From the NCBI RefSeq assembly GCF_028368935.1, contig NZ_JAQNDK010000003.1, forward strand, positions 1,488,001-1,552,000: a DNA stretch of 64,000 bases. The letters run 5' to 3'. How positions within the stretch are numbered: the first letter of the stretch is position 1; each line of letters opens with the position of its first letter. The translations under genes were made by a program, and so were the position numbers. Source of the stretch: Sorangium aterium. GTDB lineage: Bacteria; Myxococcota_A; Polyangia; Polyangiales; Polyangiaceae. Positions 34,208 to 42,995 of the stretch are shown piece after piece. The notes under the pieces were generated by a model, which was not told where the DNA came from, did no database searches, and saw nothing but the letters and a program-made list of their open reading frames with translations.

Positions 34208-35226
34208 TCAGATCTCGCGCACAACGCGTTCGCCAGAGCCGGGCGATCGCGCGGGCGGCGCGGACGCCTCCTCGGCGCGGCAGTGCGCGTTGAAGCGAGA
34301 GCACGGGACGTCCTCGAGCGATGGGAGCTCCGCATAGCCCCGGGGACCGGCGATGTCGTTGAAGCAGCGCCCGAGCCAGCCCGGAATGACGAGCGCGTAG
34401 GTGCGCGCGAGCCGGCGAGGATCGTCGAGCGTGCGCAGCATCGCAAGGTAGGTCACTTCTCCATAGGTCGCCTTGAAGGCAGCCGCCTGCTCAGGGCGCG
34501 CCAACCAGCTCATGACGCCGGCGCGATCCGCTTCTGGGTGGAACTGGACCGCCTCGACGCCGGGCGCGACCTGCAGACCGAGGATCGCCCGCCCCTTCGA
34601 GATGCCGTCACGGCTCTCGCGGGCGAGGAGCTGGCCGCCGAGGGAGCTCAGCCGGCGCTCGTCGAGGTTCACCGCCTCCCAGTTGCGGTGCTCGAACGCG
34701 AAGAGACGGTCCCCGAACGGCGCCAGGAGCGGGTGGTGCTGGCCGACGGGGGTCGTGTAGATCGGCATGACGCCGAACTTGCGATCGGCGCGCGGCACCA
34801 CGTCGGCCAGCTTGTAGTGATGGACGACGAGCTCGAACGAGTAGCAGATCGCGAAGAGAGCACGCCGGTGCGCGCCCCCCTGGCTCGCCGACTCGACCAC
34901 GCCGTCCACGAAGCGCGCAAAATCCTGCGTCCAGGGCTCGCCCTCCCCATCAAAGGGAGAGCCGGGCCCGCCTGACGCGAGGTACAGATCGCAGTCCGTG
35001 GGGATGGGTGCGTTGGTGTCTCTGGAGACACCTCGACGACCTCGCAGGGTAGGCCGGGATTGTGCGCCTGGACGCGTTCGAAGAACCCCGCAGCGAGCCC
35101 GCGTAGACAGCGCATCGCCTGGTTCACGTGGCCATTGTTCATGTCCACGATGCACAACCGCAGCGGCCGGCCGTTCGCGACGGTAGCTTGCCGGCCGGGA
35201 GTAGGTGGAAGTGGATTCGAGCTCAT
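34208..35226 (-). pseudogene. Class I glutamine amidotransferase, frameshifted
   Basis: The N-terminus is in one frame (start 35226; CIVDMNNGHVNQAMRCLRG, then GLPCEVVEVS) and the rest in the frame one base back (DCDLYLASGGPGSPFDGEG onward to the stop at 34208). Together they give a complete GATase: the SGGPGSP loop, a nucleophile Cys in FAICYSFELV and the His-Glu pair in VQFHPEAD. A -1 shift, or one missing base, is needed near 35015-35032, exactly at a perfect 8-bp hairpin. It could be a real mutation, a sequencing or assembly error at the hairpin, or recoding. The family is ammonia-transferring GATase-like; no synthase partner is near, so the acceptor is unknown. Confidence 0.75.
35015..35032. 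repeat. Perfect 8-bp hairpin at the frameshift
   Basis: GGTGTCTC / GAGACACC with a 2-nt spacer. It falls at the point where the amidotransferase coding frame must change. Confidence 0.8.
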
Positions 35227-35588
35227 CGGAAGGTGACTGTTTGCAGACGTAGACCCCCGCCTTTTTTACCCATACCACCCCTCCGACCTCGCGAAAAGAA
35301 TGGTTTTCTCCGTTACGCCGGTTACGCCGGTTATGCCGGTTGCGTCGGTTACGCCGACTGTTCCCGCTACTTCGACTTCATCGGTCGATCCCTTTACGTC
35401 GACCACATCCGTCACATCCGTTCCGCTCGTTATGCCCATCACACCAGTTGCGTATCTTACAATGGTTACATCTGCTTCAGTTACGTCCGCTACGTCCGCT
35501 TCATCGATTACGCAGCGGACGATTCGTCACCTCTGGAGGAGGCCAAAACTCCTTCATGGGCCCCGCCTTCGTGCGAATCCTGTGTGTG
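35227..35588. other. Intergenic region of 362 bp with nonamer repeats
   Basis: Divergent gap between the amidotransferase gene and the phosphoesterase gene. About half is the 9-bp repeat tract (listed next). The 70 bp before the tract hold no clear promoter. The short frames inside the tract (VTP-type repeats) look like repeat artefacts. Confidence 0.55.
35303..35473 (+). repeat. Nonanucleotide tandem repeat tract, locus 1
   Basis: Nineteen 9-bp units in constant phase, starting GTTTTCTCC, GTTACGCCG, GTTACGCCG, GTTATGCCG, GTTGCGTCG, GTTACGCCG and decaying rightwards (GTCACATCC, GTTATGCCC, GTTACATCT). Consensus GTYACGYCS. It shares the GTYAY core and the orientation with the tracts at 41472 and 55372. 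Confidence 0.75.
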
Positions 35589-37103
35589 ATGAACAAACGG
35601 AATGGTTCGACGCGTGATCCTCTGACCCGCCGCCATGTGCTGACCGGGCTCGGCGCTGCGCTCGGCGCCTCGGCCTTCGGATGCAGCACCCCAGAGGGCG
35701 CGATGGTGCTCGACAACGCCCCGCCGAGCATGGGCGGCGCGGGCGAGAGCGACGGAGCGGGTGGCGCGGGTGGCTCAGGAGGAACAGGCAGCTCGGGACA
35801 GCCGGAAGATGGCGAGGCCGGCGGCGCTCTGGATCGCTGCACGGAGACGGGAGGTCTGAGCCCGGCGGAGCTGCTGGCGCCCATCAACACCATCGTCGTT
35901 CTCTGTATGGAGAACCGCTCCTTCGACCACTATCTCGGCTCGCTGCTGCTGAAGGAGGGCCGGCAGATCGACGGTCTGACAGGCACAGAATCGAACCGAG
36001 CGCTCGATGGAACGCTGATCTCGCCCTTCCGGCTCGACAACTTCACGCCCACCGACCCGCCGCACAGCTGGGACGCAGCCCACACGCAGTGGAATCAAGG
36101 GAGGAACGACGGGTTCGTCATCGCGCACGCAGGGCCCGACCAGCGCGACGTCATGGGCTATCACGTGCGGGAGCAGCTGCCGATCCTCTACGCGCTCGCA
36201 GACGCGTCGGCGATCTGCCAGCGCTGGTTCTCCTCGGTGCTCGGCCCGACGTGGCCGAACCGGCTCTTCCTCCACGGCGCCACGTCGAGGGGCGTCTCGA
36301 GGAACGTGCCGGTCACCGGCTTCACGAGCGTGTTCGAGCTGCTGAGCGACGCAGGGATCTCGAGCAGGAACTACTTCCACGACGTCCCGTGGTGCTCGGG
36401 TGCGTACTTCAGATTCAAGGGCGTGTCCGGGATCGAGCGCTTCTTCGAGGACGCGGCCGCGGGGATCCTCCCCTCGTTCTCCGTCATCGATCCCCAGTTC
36501 TTCGGCGCCACCGCGAACGACGACCACCCGGACCACGACGTGCAGCTCGGTCAGGTGCTCATCGCCAGCATCTACAACGCGCTGGCGAAGAGCCCGCAGT
36601 GGGGCCAGTGCCTCCTCGTGATCACCTACGACGAGCACGGCGGCTTCTTCGACCACGTCGCGCCGCCGACGACGACGGACGACGACCCCCTGTTCACCCA
36701 GCTCGGGTTCCGGGTGCCGTCGATCGTCGCGGGCCCGTTCGTCCGGAGGGGCTGCGCGGTGAGCACCGTGCTCGATCACGCGTCGGTGATCCGCACGCTG
36801 GAAGCGCGCTTCGATCTCCCCTCGCTGAACGCGCGCTCCGCCGGCGCGAACGATCTGTCGTGCTGCATCGATCCGGCGCTCCTCCGCGATCCTCAGGAGC
36901 CGATCCTGCTGCCCGCGATGGACATCTCCCTGTCGCGGCTGCGCTCGCGCACCGAGTCCGGGATCTCTCAGCCGGAGCTGTGGGAGGCCGCGGAGCGCGG
37001 GCTCATCCCGCGGCACCTCGACCGCCGGGCCGAGGGTCCGGCCATCGCCCGGCGGGTGCTGGCGCACGCGGAGCGGCTCGGCACGGCGAGGCTCAGGGAC
37101 TGA
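35589..37103 (+). CDS. Tat-exported phosphoesterase (phospholipase C / acid phosphatase family)
   Basis: 504 residues from ATG 35589. The signal TRRHVLTGLGAALGASAFGC has a twin-arginine motif and a lipobox-like Cys, so export by Tat with lipid anchoring is likely. A Gly/Ser-rich linker (about 50-80) follows. The catalytic domain is the PF04185 phosphoesterase family: metal-binding VVLCMENRSFDHYLGS near residue 100, and late ITYDEHGGFFDHVAPP. Related enzymes hydrolyse phospholipids or phosphomonoesters. It ends 60 bp before murJ with a hairpin between. The start is chosen because the signal begins there. Confidence 0.9.
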   Translation: MNKRNGSTRDPLTRRHVLTGLGAALGASAFGCSTPEGAMVLDNAPPSMGGAGESDGAGGAGGSGGTGSSGQPEDGEAGGALDRCTETGGLSPAELLAPINTIVVLCMENRSFDHYLGSLLLKEGRQIDGLTGTESNRALDGTLISPFRLDNFTPTDPPHSWDAAHTQWNQGRNDGFVIAHAGPDQRDVMGYHVREQLPILYALADASAICQRWFSSVLGPTWPNRLFLHGATSRGVSRNVPVTGFTSVFELLSDAGISSRNYFHDVPWCSGAYFRFKGVSGIERFFEDAAAGILPSFSVIDPQFFGATANDDHPDHDVQLGQVLIASIYNALAKSPQWGQCLLVITYDEHGGFFDHVAPPTTTDDDPLFTQLGFRVPSIVAGPFVRRGCAVSTVLDHASVIRTLEARFDLPSLNARSAGANDLSCCIDPALLRDPQEPILLPAMDISLSRLRSRTESGISQPELWEAAERGLIPRHLDRRAEGPAIARRVLAHAERLGTARLRD

Positions 37104-37123
37104 GGCGCCGGCCAGCCGGCGCC
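37104..37123 (+). terminator. Hairpin directly after the phosphoesterase stop
   Basis: Perfect 9-bp stem GGCGCCGGC / GCCGGCGCC with a 2-nt loop, beginning at the base after the stop codon. Confidence 0.5.
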
Positions 37124-37163
37124 GAGGTCGCCCGGGGGCGGGAGGTCTGATAGAAGCGCCGCC

Positions 37164-38825
37164 GTGCCGCCCGATCTCGATCCGCCCGCCGCCATTCAGG
37201 CAGGGACCACGCCGGCGAGCGCAGCCCTGGGCGCGCCCCAGACGACCAGCGCAGGCCCGCCGGCGGCCGGGCAGCAGACGCAGACGGCGACCAGCGCGGC
37301 GCGCTCCTCGGCGATGGTCACCGCAGGGATCATCCTCTCGCGGCTCGTCGGGCTGCTCCGCCAGCGGGTGACGGCGCACTTCTTCGGTACATCCGAGCTC
37401 GCCGACGTGATCGCGGCGGCGTTCCGCGCGGGGAACATCACCCAGAACCTGCTTGGCGAGGGGACGCTCTCCGCGACCTTCATCCCCGTCTACGCGCGCC
37501 TCCGCGCGGCCGGCGACGCACGACGCGCGTCGCACTTCGCGCTCTCCGCCCTCGGACTCCTGCTCGTCGCCGCCGCGGTCGCGTCGATCGCCGGCGTGCT
37601 CGCGGCGCCGTGGCTGTCCTTCGTGGTCGCCGCAGGCTTCGACGCCGACAAGCTCGCCAGCACGACCCGGATCGTCCGGATCATCTTCCCGATGACCGGC
37701 CTGCTCGTGCTGTCGGCGTGGGGGCTCGGCGTGCTGAACGCGCACCGGCGCTTCTTCCTCCCGTACGCCGCGCCCGTCGCGTGGAGCGCCGCCCAGATCG
37801 CGGGGCTGCTCGCGTGCGGCGCGTGGCTCGGCATGCGCGGGGAGCCGCTCGCCGAGGCGCTCGCGTGGAGCGCGCTCGCGGGCGCGGCGCTGCAGCTCTC
37901 GCTGTTGCTCCCGTCGGCGCGCTCGCTGCTCGGCGGGCTCACGCCGCGCCTCGACGCGCGCGACCCGAGCGTCCGCGAGGCCGGCAGCAAGCTGCCCGCC
38001 GCGCTGCTCGGCCGCGGGATCATCCAGGTGTCCGGGCTCGTCGACACGCTCCTCGTGAGCTTCCTCGGCGCCGGCGCGAACGCCGCCTTCAACTACGCGC
38101 AGACGGTCTACCTCCTGCCGATGAGCGTCCTCGGCGTCGGCGAGGCCGCGGTCGCGTTGCCCGAGATGGCGCGCGACACGGCCGAGGCCGACGTCGCGCG
38201 GCGCAACGAGGCGCTGTCGCGCCGGCTCGGGGCGTCGCTCGCGCGGATCACGGTGCTCACCGTGCCGGCCGCGGCCGTGTTCATGGTGCTCGGGCGGGAG
38301 CTCATCACGCTGCTGCTGCAGACCGGGACGTTCGACAAGGCGTCGACGGCCCGGGTCGAGCCGCTCGTGTGCGCCTACGGGCTCGCGCTGCTCGGGAACG
38401 CCGCCGGGCGCGTGCTGATCACCGCCTCGTTCGCGCTGGGGGACACGAGGACCCCGGCCCGCTACGCGCTCTATCGCGTGGTCGTCAGCACCGCCGTCGC
38501 GCTCCTCCTGATGCGGTGGCTCGACGTGCTCGGCGTGGTGCTCGGCGCCGTCATCGCAGGGTGGGTCGAGGCGATCGCCCTCGGGCACCGCGTGCGGCGC
38601 GAGATCGGCGGGCTCGGCCTGGATCAGATCCGGATCGGCCGCGTGGCCTTGCTCGCGGCCATATCGGTCGGCTGCGGCGCCGCGGTGAAGGCGGCGCTGC
38701 CGGAGGCGGCGGCCGCGGCGCCGTGGGGTGCCGCGCTCATCCTCGCTGCGTGCGGCGGCGCCTTCGCCGTCGCGGCGCCCGCGCTCGGGCTCTTCAGCCT
38801 GAAGTCCCTCCTGCGCCGGAGGTGA
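37164..38825 (+). CDS. murJ: Lipid II flippase MurJ (MviN)
   Basis: 553 residues from a GTG. MATE-like MVF fold: ILSRLVGLLRQRVTAHFFGTSE near the start, ITQNLLGEGTLSATFIPVYARL, and many hydrophobic helices to the C-terminus (VAALLAA-type runs up to residue 540). It flips the undecaprenyl-linked peptidoglycan precursor to the periplasm. A 45-residue Ala/Pro/Thr-rich N-terminal extension precedes the first helix, longer than in most MurJ. Its end overlaps the tyrosine-phosphatase gene tail-to-tail by 32 bp. Confidence 0.93.
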   Translation: MPPDLDPPAAIQAGTTPASAALGAPQTTSAGPPAAGQQTQTATSAARSSAMVTAGIILSRLVGLLRQRVTAHFFGTSELADVIAAAFRAGNITQNLLGEGTLSATFIPVYARLRAAGDARRASHFALSALGLLLVAAAVASIAGVLAAPWLSFVVAAGFDADKLASTTRIVRIIFPMTGLLVLSAWGLGVLNAHRRFFLPYAAPVAWSAAQIAGLLACGAWLGMRGEPLAEALAWSALAGAALQLSLLLPSARSLLGGLTPRLDARDPSVREAGSKLPAALLGRGIIQVSGLVDTLLVSFLGAGANAAFNYAQTVYLLPMSVLGVGEAAVALPEMARDTAEADVARRNEALSRRLGASLARITVLTVPAAAVFMVLGRELITLLLQTGTFDKASTARVEPLVCAYGLALLGNAAGRVLITASFALGDTRTPARYALYRVVVSTAVALLLMRWLDVLGVVLGAVIAGWVEAIALGHRVRREIGGLGLDQIRIGRVALLAAISVGCGAAVKAALPEAAAAAPWGAALILAACGGAFAVAAPALGLFSLKSLLRRR

Positions 38826-39414
38826 TCACGGGCGGCGCCGCGCGCGCACGGCCCTCCGCGTGCGCCCGGTGCCACGCGACGTAGCGCTCGACGAACGCGC
38901 GCTGCACGGGGTTCAGCGCGACGCGCGGGCGCCGTCGCTCGATGAGGGCGAGCGCGTCGCCCACCTCGATGCCGCCGCGGGTGGCGAGGTAGCAGAGCGC
39001 GAGCGTGACGCTCCTGCCCACGCCGCTCGCGCAGTGGACGTGGACACGGTGGCCAGCGACGATATGCCGCTCGAGGAACGCCACGCCGCGCGCGGCCTCC
39101 TCGAGCGTGGGAGCGCACATGTCCCAGCAGGGGATGCGCAGGTACTCGACCCCCGCCGCGCGCAGCGCGGGCACCGGGTCGTACAGCTCGCGCGACACGT
39201 TGATCACGGCGCGGACGCCGAGGCGACGGAGCTCGGCGACGTCGCCTGGGAGAAGGAACCCCCCGATCAGGAGGTTCGGGCTCACCCACGTGCGCCACGG
39301 GTGCCGCGGCCGGAGCGACGCGGAGGCGCGGCGCAGCGCCAGGAATGCATAGAAAACGAGGGCGTACGGCGCGAGCAGGAGGAACACCAGCGCAGGGCGA
39401 AGGCGCACGCGCAC
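38794..39414 (-). CDS. Membrane-anchored dual-specificity/tyrosine protein phosphatase
   Basis: 206 residues from GTG 39414 (39408 also possible). One N-terminal transmembrane helix (ALVFLLLAPYALVFYAFLAL) precedes a cytoplasmic catalytic domain. The PTP signature HCASGVGRSVT contains the nucleophilic Cys and Arg, with the general-acid Asp probably in IPCWDM. The ADVAELRRLGVRAVINVSREL segment is that of dual-specificity phosphatases. It would remove phosphate from proteins or possibly phosphoinositides or RNA caps, as for related enzymes. The gene is divergent from the L,D-transpeptidase-like gene and convergent with murJ. Confidence 0.85.
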   Translation of the reverse strand: MRVRLRPALVFLLLAPYALVFYAFLALRRASASLRPRHPWRTWVSPNLLIGGFLLPGDVAELRRLGVRAVINVSRELYDPVPALRAAGVEYLRIPCWDMCAPTLEEAARGVAFLERHIVAGHRVHVHCASGVGRSVTLALCYLATRGGIEVGDALALIERRRPRVALNPVQRAFVERYVAWHRAHAEGRARAAPPVITSGAGGTSG

Positions 39415-39479
39415 CTCATGGCGTCGACGCTGGCGCCGCGCCAGCGGCCGGGCGGCACGCGCGCTGATGACGCGCGTCC

Positions 39480-41264
39480 ATGACACGCGCACCGAGCGCA
39501 CCGACGATGCGCCGGCGACGCCACGGAACTTGGCCCAGCGCGCGCCAGCCGGGCATGCATCGACAGATGCCGCTCGCTTCCATGCCGACGGATCTCTCCC
39601 GCTCGGCCTCGTCTCCGCGCCGCCGGACGCCGCTGCTCTGCGCGCCACGGCGCACCGAGGGCGGCCCCCGCTCGCGACGCGTCGATGGGCGGCTCGCAAG
39701 CGTGCTCGTCGCGCTGACCATGTGCGGATGCAAGCCGGCAGGCGCGGCGGTGGAGCTGTCGAAGGAGGGGGCGAGCGACGACGGTGCGCTCGAGGTCGCC
39801 GCGCTGCCGGCGGACGGCCCCAAGCTGGTCGCGCTTCGCGCAGGGACGCCCGTGCTCGCGCGTCCGCAGGCGGGCGCACGCAAGCTCGGCGAGCTCTATC
39901 CTGGCGCCGCCGTCGTGAGGTCCTCGGAGCCGTACGGACGCGCGGGGTGCAGCGGCGGTTGGTATGCGGTCCGCCCCCGCGGGTTCGTCTGCGCAGGCGA
40001 CGGCGCGACGCTGAACACCGACGTGCTCGCGCTCTTGCCGGCTCCACCCGACACGTCGCGGCCCCTCCCCTACCGCTACGGCCGCGCGCGAACCCAGGGC
40101 ACCCCGGTGTATTTCGGGGTGCCGAGCCGCGAGGAGGTGCAGCGCGCCGAGCCGGATCTCGATCGCCACCTCGAGCGTGTGCAGCGCAGCGACGCGCAGC
40201 TCGGCGCGTCAGCCAACGACGTCCCGCTGGACGCGCGCGGCGTCTCCTCCGGGCCCCCGGTGCTGCTGCCGCGCGGCGACGGCATCGGCGAGGACGGGCG
40301 CAGGACCGAGGCCGGGTACTTCTTCTTCCCGATCGCCGACGCGGTCGCGCCGCTCCCGCCCGTCGCCGCGCTCGGCATCGACATCGGCGGAAAGGACGGC
40401 GCCCACGTCGATCTGCGCGCCGCGCTGAAGACGGTTGCGCTGCGCAAAGGCAGCGGGGTCGCGATCACCCGCGCGTTCACGGCGGGAGCGGCCGACGGGC
40501 GCAGGTTCGGCGTGACGCCCGACGGACGGCTCATCCCGACCGACCGGCTCCAGGCCGCGCTCGGATCACCGTGGCACGGCCTCGATGTCGAGAAGCTCGG
40601 CCTGCCTGTGGCCTTCGTCCATCGCCACGACGTTCACACGTGGTCGCTCGGCCGCGGCAAGGCGAGCGAGAACGACGAGGAGCTCGAGCGCCACACGGGC
40701 GTGCCGCTCACGGGCAGGTTCAGGACGGTGGACGGCGTCCGTTTCGAGGAGGCGCGCGACGGCTTCTGGCTGCGCGCACAGGACCTCGTCGTCGTCGTGC
40801 GTCGCACCAAGCTCCCCGACTTCGCCAAAGGCTCGCAGCGCTGGCTCGACGTCAGCCTGGTGAACCAGACGCTGACGGCCTACGAGGGACAGAAGCCCAT
40901 CTACGCCACGCTGATCTCGTCCGGACGCGACCAGCTGCGCGACCCTGAATCGACGGCGTCCACCGCGCGCGGCACCTTCCGCGTGCGGAGCAAGCACGTC
41001 ACGCGCAACATCGATCCGCGCGAGGTCGCCGACAGCTTCGACGTCACCGACGCCCCGTGGGTGATGGACCTCGCGCCGGGCCAGGCGATCACCGGCATGT
41101 ACTTGGGCGCAGGGGTCGGCGAAGCGCAGGGCTTCCACGACATCGCGCTGACGCCCATCGACGCGCGGCGCATCTTCCTGTGGGCCGAGCCGGAGCTCCC
41201 CGAAGGCTGGCACGCTGTGTACAGCAACGACGAGGAAGGAACCCTCGTCCACGTGCGGCCTTGA
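39480..41264 (+). CDS. L,D-transpeptidase-fold (YkuD) lipoprotein lacking the catalytic cysteine
   Basis: 594 residues from 39480; several later ATGs (39555, 39567, 39582) are possible because the lipoprotein signal, ending LTMCGC, begins well inside. After it lies an SH3-like region (LVALRAGTPVLARPQAGARKLGELYPG). The C-terminal YkuD-like domain is WLDVSLVNQTLTAYEGQKPIYATLISSGRD, ending GFHDIALTPIDARRIFLWAEPELPEGW. In YkuD enzymes this position is SHGCxR; here no Cys remains in the domain (the protein's cysteines are all in the N-terminal third). It is probably a non-catalytic or altered relative. A hairpin follows the stop. Confidence 0.75.
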   Translation: MTRAPSAPTMRRRRHGTWPSARQPGMHRQMPLASMPTDLSRSASSPRRRTPLLCAPRRTEGGPRSRRVDGRLASVLVALTMCGCKPAGAAVELSKEGASDDGALEVAALPADGPKLVALRAGTPVLARPQAGARKLGELYPGAAVVRSSEPYGRAGCSGGWYAVRPRGFVCAGDGATLNTDVLALLPAPPDTSRPLPYRYGRARTQGTPVYFGVPSREEVQRAEPDLDRHLERVQRSDAQLGASANDVPLDARGVSSGPPVLLPRGDGIGEDGRRTEAGYFFFPIADAVAPLPPVAALGIDIGGKDGAHVDLRAALKTVALRKGSGVAITRAFTAGAADGRRFGVTPDGRLIPTDRLQAALGSPWHGLDVEKLGLPVAFVHRHDVHTWSLGRGKASENDEELERHTGVPLTGRFRTVDGVRFEEARDGFWLRAQDLVVVVRRTKLPDFAKGSQRWLDVSLVNQTLTAYEGQKPIYATLISSGRDQLRDPESTASTARGTFRVRSKHVTRNIDPREVADSFDVTDAPWVMDLAPGQAITGMYLGAGVGEAQGFHDIALTPIDARRIFLWAEPELPEGWHAVYSNDEEGTLVHVRP

Positions 41265-41278
41265 TGTTCACTCAGCCA

Positions 41279-41306
41279 CCGCTGGCCCTCCGAGGGAGGC
41301 CAGCGG
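41279..41306. terminator. Hairpin between the YkuD-like gene and tRNA-Met
   Basis: 9-bp stem CCGCTGGCC / GGCCAGCGG, extendable through CTCC/GGAG with a bulge. It is placed to end both the plus-strand gene and the minus-strand tRNA transcript. Confidence 0.55.
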
Positions 41307-41323
41307 TCGACTGTCACCATTGC

Positions 41324-41400
41324 TGGTGCCGAAGGAGGGAATCGAACCCCCGACCCGGCGCGTATGAAACGCCTGCTCTAGCCAGCTGAGCTACTTCGGC
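41324..41400 (-). tRNA. tRNA-Met (CAT), elongator
   Basis: 77 nt including an encoded CCA. Acceptor GCCGAAG / CTTCGGC, D-arm GCTC...GAGC, anticodon stem GGCGT/GCGCC (one G-U pair) with loop TTCATAC giving anticodon CAT, and T-arm with TTCGATT. The first pair is G-C and the anticodon stem lacks the three G-C pairs of initiators, so it is an elongator; the TTCATAC loop matches B. subtilis tRNA-Met. A sigma-70 promoter precedes it. Confidence 0.9.
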
Positions 41401-41415
41401 AAAAGTGAGGGCGGA

Positions 41416-41444
41416 CTAGTACCGCCACGTCTCCACTCTGTCAA
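41416..41444 (-). promoter_or_regulatory. Sigma-70 promoter of tRNA-Met
   Basis: On the minus strand TTGACA (41444-41439), 17-bp spacer, TACTAG (41421-41416), 15 bp before the tRNA 5' end. A perfect -35 with a moderate -10 at ideal spacing and position. Confidence 0.6.
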
Positions 41445-41471
41445 GCGAGGTCGTGCGCGTCGCGACACGCG

Positions 41472-41525
41472 GTCATCTCCGTCATCACGGTCATCTCCGT
41501 CATCACGGTCACCGCAGTCATCCCA
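41472..41525 (+). repeat. Nonanucleotide tandem repeat tract, locus 2
   Basis: Six 9-bp units in phase: GTCATCTCC, GTCATCACG, GTCATCTCC, GTCATCACG, GTCACCGCA, GTCATCCCA. The first four form two perfect 18-bp copies. It lies between the tRNA-Met promoter and the stop codon of the TonB-like gene. Confidence 0.85.
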
Positions 41526-41540
41526 GAAGATTGCTCGGGA

Positions 41541-42929
41541 TCACCGTTCGCGCTCTCGGTGCTTCGGCAGAACCGCCGGGTTTTTCGCGTCGAACGGCAT
41601 CGACCACCGAAAGCTCTCGCCGAGCTCGGGCGGCACCGGAGGGTACGGTGAACCGCGCAGCACCGCGCGCCGGCAGTTCTCATCGAACTCGGGGATGCCG
41701 CTCGGCCGCGTCACCGACGCGCTCCCCACGGTCCCATCCGCGCGGATCACGAAGGTCACGATCACGGTCCCCTGAAGCCCCTCGCCCGCGGCCCACTTGG
41801 GAAACGCGTCGGCCCACAGCGGGTGCAGCTTGGCCATGACCTGCCTCATGTAGTGGCTGCGCCTGCGATCGAGCGGATCGTTGTCGAGCAGCCGGCCGCG
41901 CCCAGAGCCGAGCGCGCTGGAACGCGCACCGCGGCCCGCCACGCCACCCGCGCCGGTCGCGCCCGGTCCTTCCTGTCCGCCTGGCCCGAACCCACGCACC
42001 CCTCCGGCCGAGCTGGCGTGGACGAGCGACTGGATCGCCGTCGCCACCTCCTGCTCGCTGTCCACCGTGTCGTTCGGGTGCCCCACGGCGTCGGCGGGGA
42101 CGGATGGCGTGCCCACCGCGACCATCGGCCGGGCCAGCGGAACCGCCGCGCTCTCGCGGTGATCCTCGCCGGGCCGCGCGTCGCGAACGCCCAGCCCCGC
42201 GGAGGCGCGCGCGCCTCCCTCGACGGCGCCGCCGACGGCGCGCGGGCCCGCCCCCAGGGAGAGCGTCGCGTCGCGCGCAGCGGGCTCGTCGCTCGCGCCG
42301 TCGATGCCTGCAGGCTGGGCCGCAGCGCCGAGCACGCCGCCTCGACGCTGGGGCGCGCCGCCATCGCGCGCCCCGAGCGACGGATCGCGGTCGGCCGACG
42401 TGCGTCGCTCGGGCCGACGGCCCACCCGCCCCCCCGCGAGGAACGTGAGCTCCATGGGCTCCCGGCTGGCTCGCCAGTCCTCGCGCGACGCGCGCTGGGG
42501 CGACGAGCGGATACGCTGGATCTGGCTCCTGTCGAGGCGCGAGCGGATCTCTGGAGACAGGAAGATCGCGTCGTCCCTGTCGGCGAGGTTCAACGCAGGC
42601 AGCTCCGCCGCGTCGGTGCCGCCGCGCCCGCTCGTCCCCGTGTCCGGCCGCGGTGCGGCCTCCCCTCCGCCCCGCGAAAGGAGGACGGCCAGCTCGGGCG
42701 CGGTCGCCGCCGCGCGGTCGAGCGTGCCGTCCGAGACGACGGGCAGCTCGATCTCGATCGGCGTGCTCACAGCGGCTGGCGACCCGACCGTCCGCGCGCG
42801 CGCGACCTCACGTGCCGAGAACGAGCCTGCGACGGCCAGCGCGCCTGCGCCCACCAGCCCTGCGTGGGCTGCGACGGAGAGCGCCCACGCGGAGGCGATC
42901 CGGCGGCCGTCGCGAGACCTCTGCGCCAT
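41541..42929 (-). CDS. TonB-like energy-transducing protein
   Basis: 462 residues. An N-terminal membrane anchor (IASAWALSVAAHAGLVGAGALAVA) is followed by about 330 residues of Ala/Arg/Gly/Asp-rich, probably disordered spacer. The TonB C-terminal domain is at the end: LQGTVIVTFVIRADGTVGSASVTRPSGIPEFDENCRRAVLRGSPYPPVP. It would connect inner-membrane motor proteins to outer-membrane receptors. No exbB/exbD or receptor gene is adjacent. The spacer is Arg-rich rather than Pro-rich as in classical TonB. Confidence 0.85.
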   Translation of the reverse strand: MAQRSRDGRRIASAWALSVAAHAGLVGAGALAVAGSFSAREVARARTVGSPAAVSTPIEIELPVVSDGTLDRAAATAPELAVLLSRGGGEAAPRPDTGTSGRGGTDAAELPALNLADRDDAIFLSPEIRSRLDRSQIQRIRSSPQRASREDWRASREPMELTFLAGGRVGRRPERRTSADRDPSLGARDGGAPQRRGGVLGAAAQPAGIDGASDEPAARDATLSLGAGPRAVGGAVEGGARASAGLGVRDARPGEDHRESAAVPLARPMVAVGTPSVPADAVGHPNDTVDSEQEVATAIQSLVHASSAGGVRGFGPGGQEGPGATGAGGVAGRGARSSALGSGRGRLLDNDPLDRRRSHYMRQVMAKLHPLWADAFPKWAAGEGLQGTVIVTFVIRADGTVGSASVTRPSGIPEFDENCRRAVLRGSPYPPVPPELGESFRWSMPFDAKNPAVLPKHRERER

Positions 42930-42995
42930 CGTGCTGTCACTATGCCTCGAGGCGCGCCTGGGGCGAGCCCGCAGGCAGGACCGCGCGCGCTCGTC

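Noticed and set aside
35298-35617. Short open frames rich in VTP or YAG repeats
   Set aside because: They translate the 9-bp repeat tract in all frames; no start signal or downstream domain.
35775-38588. Open frame of 937 residues antisense to the phosphoesterase and murJ
   Set aside because: Composition of an antisense shadow; the two plus-strand genes have clear signatures.
41324-41400. Prophage or integrative element at the tRNA gene
   Set aside because: No integrase or repeated 3' tRNA fragment is present nearby.
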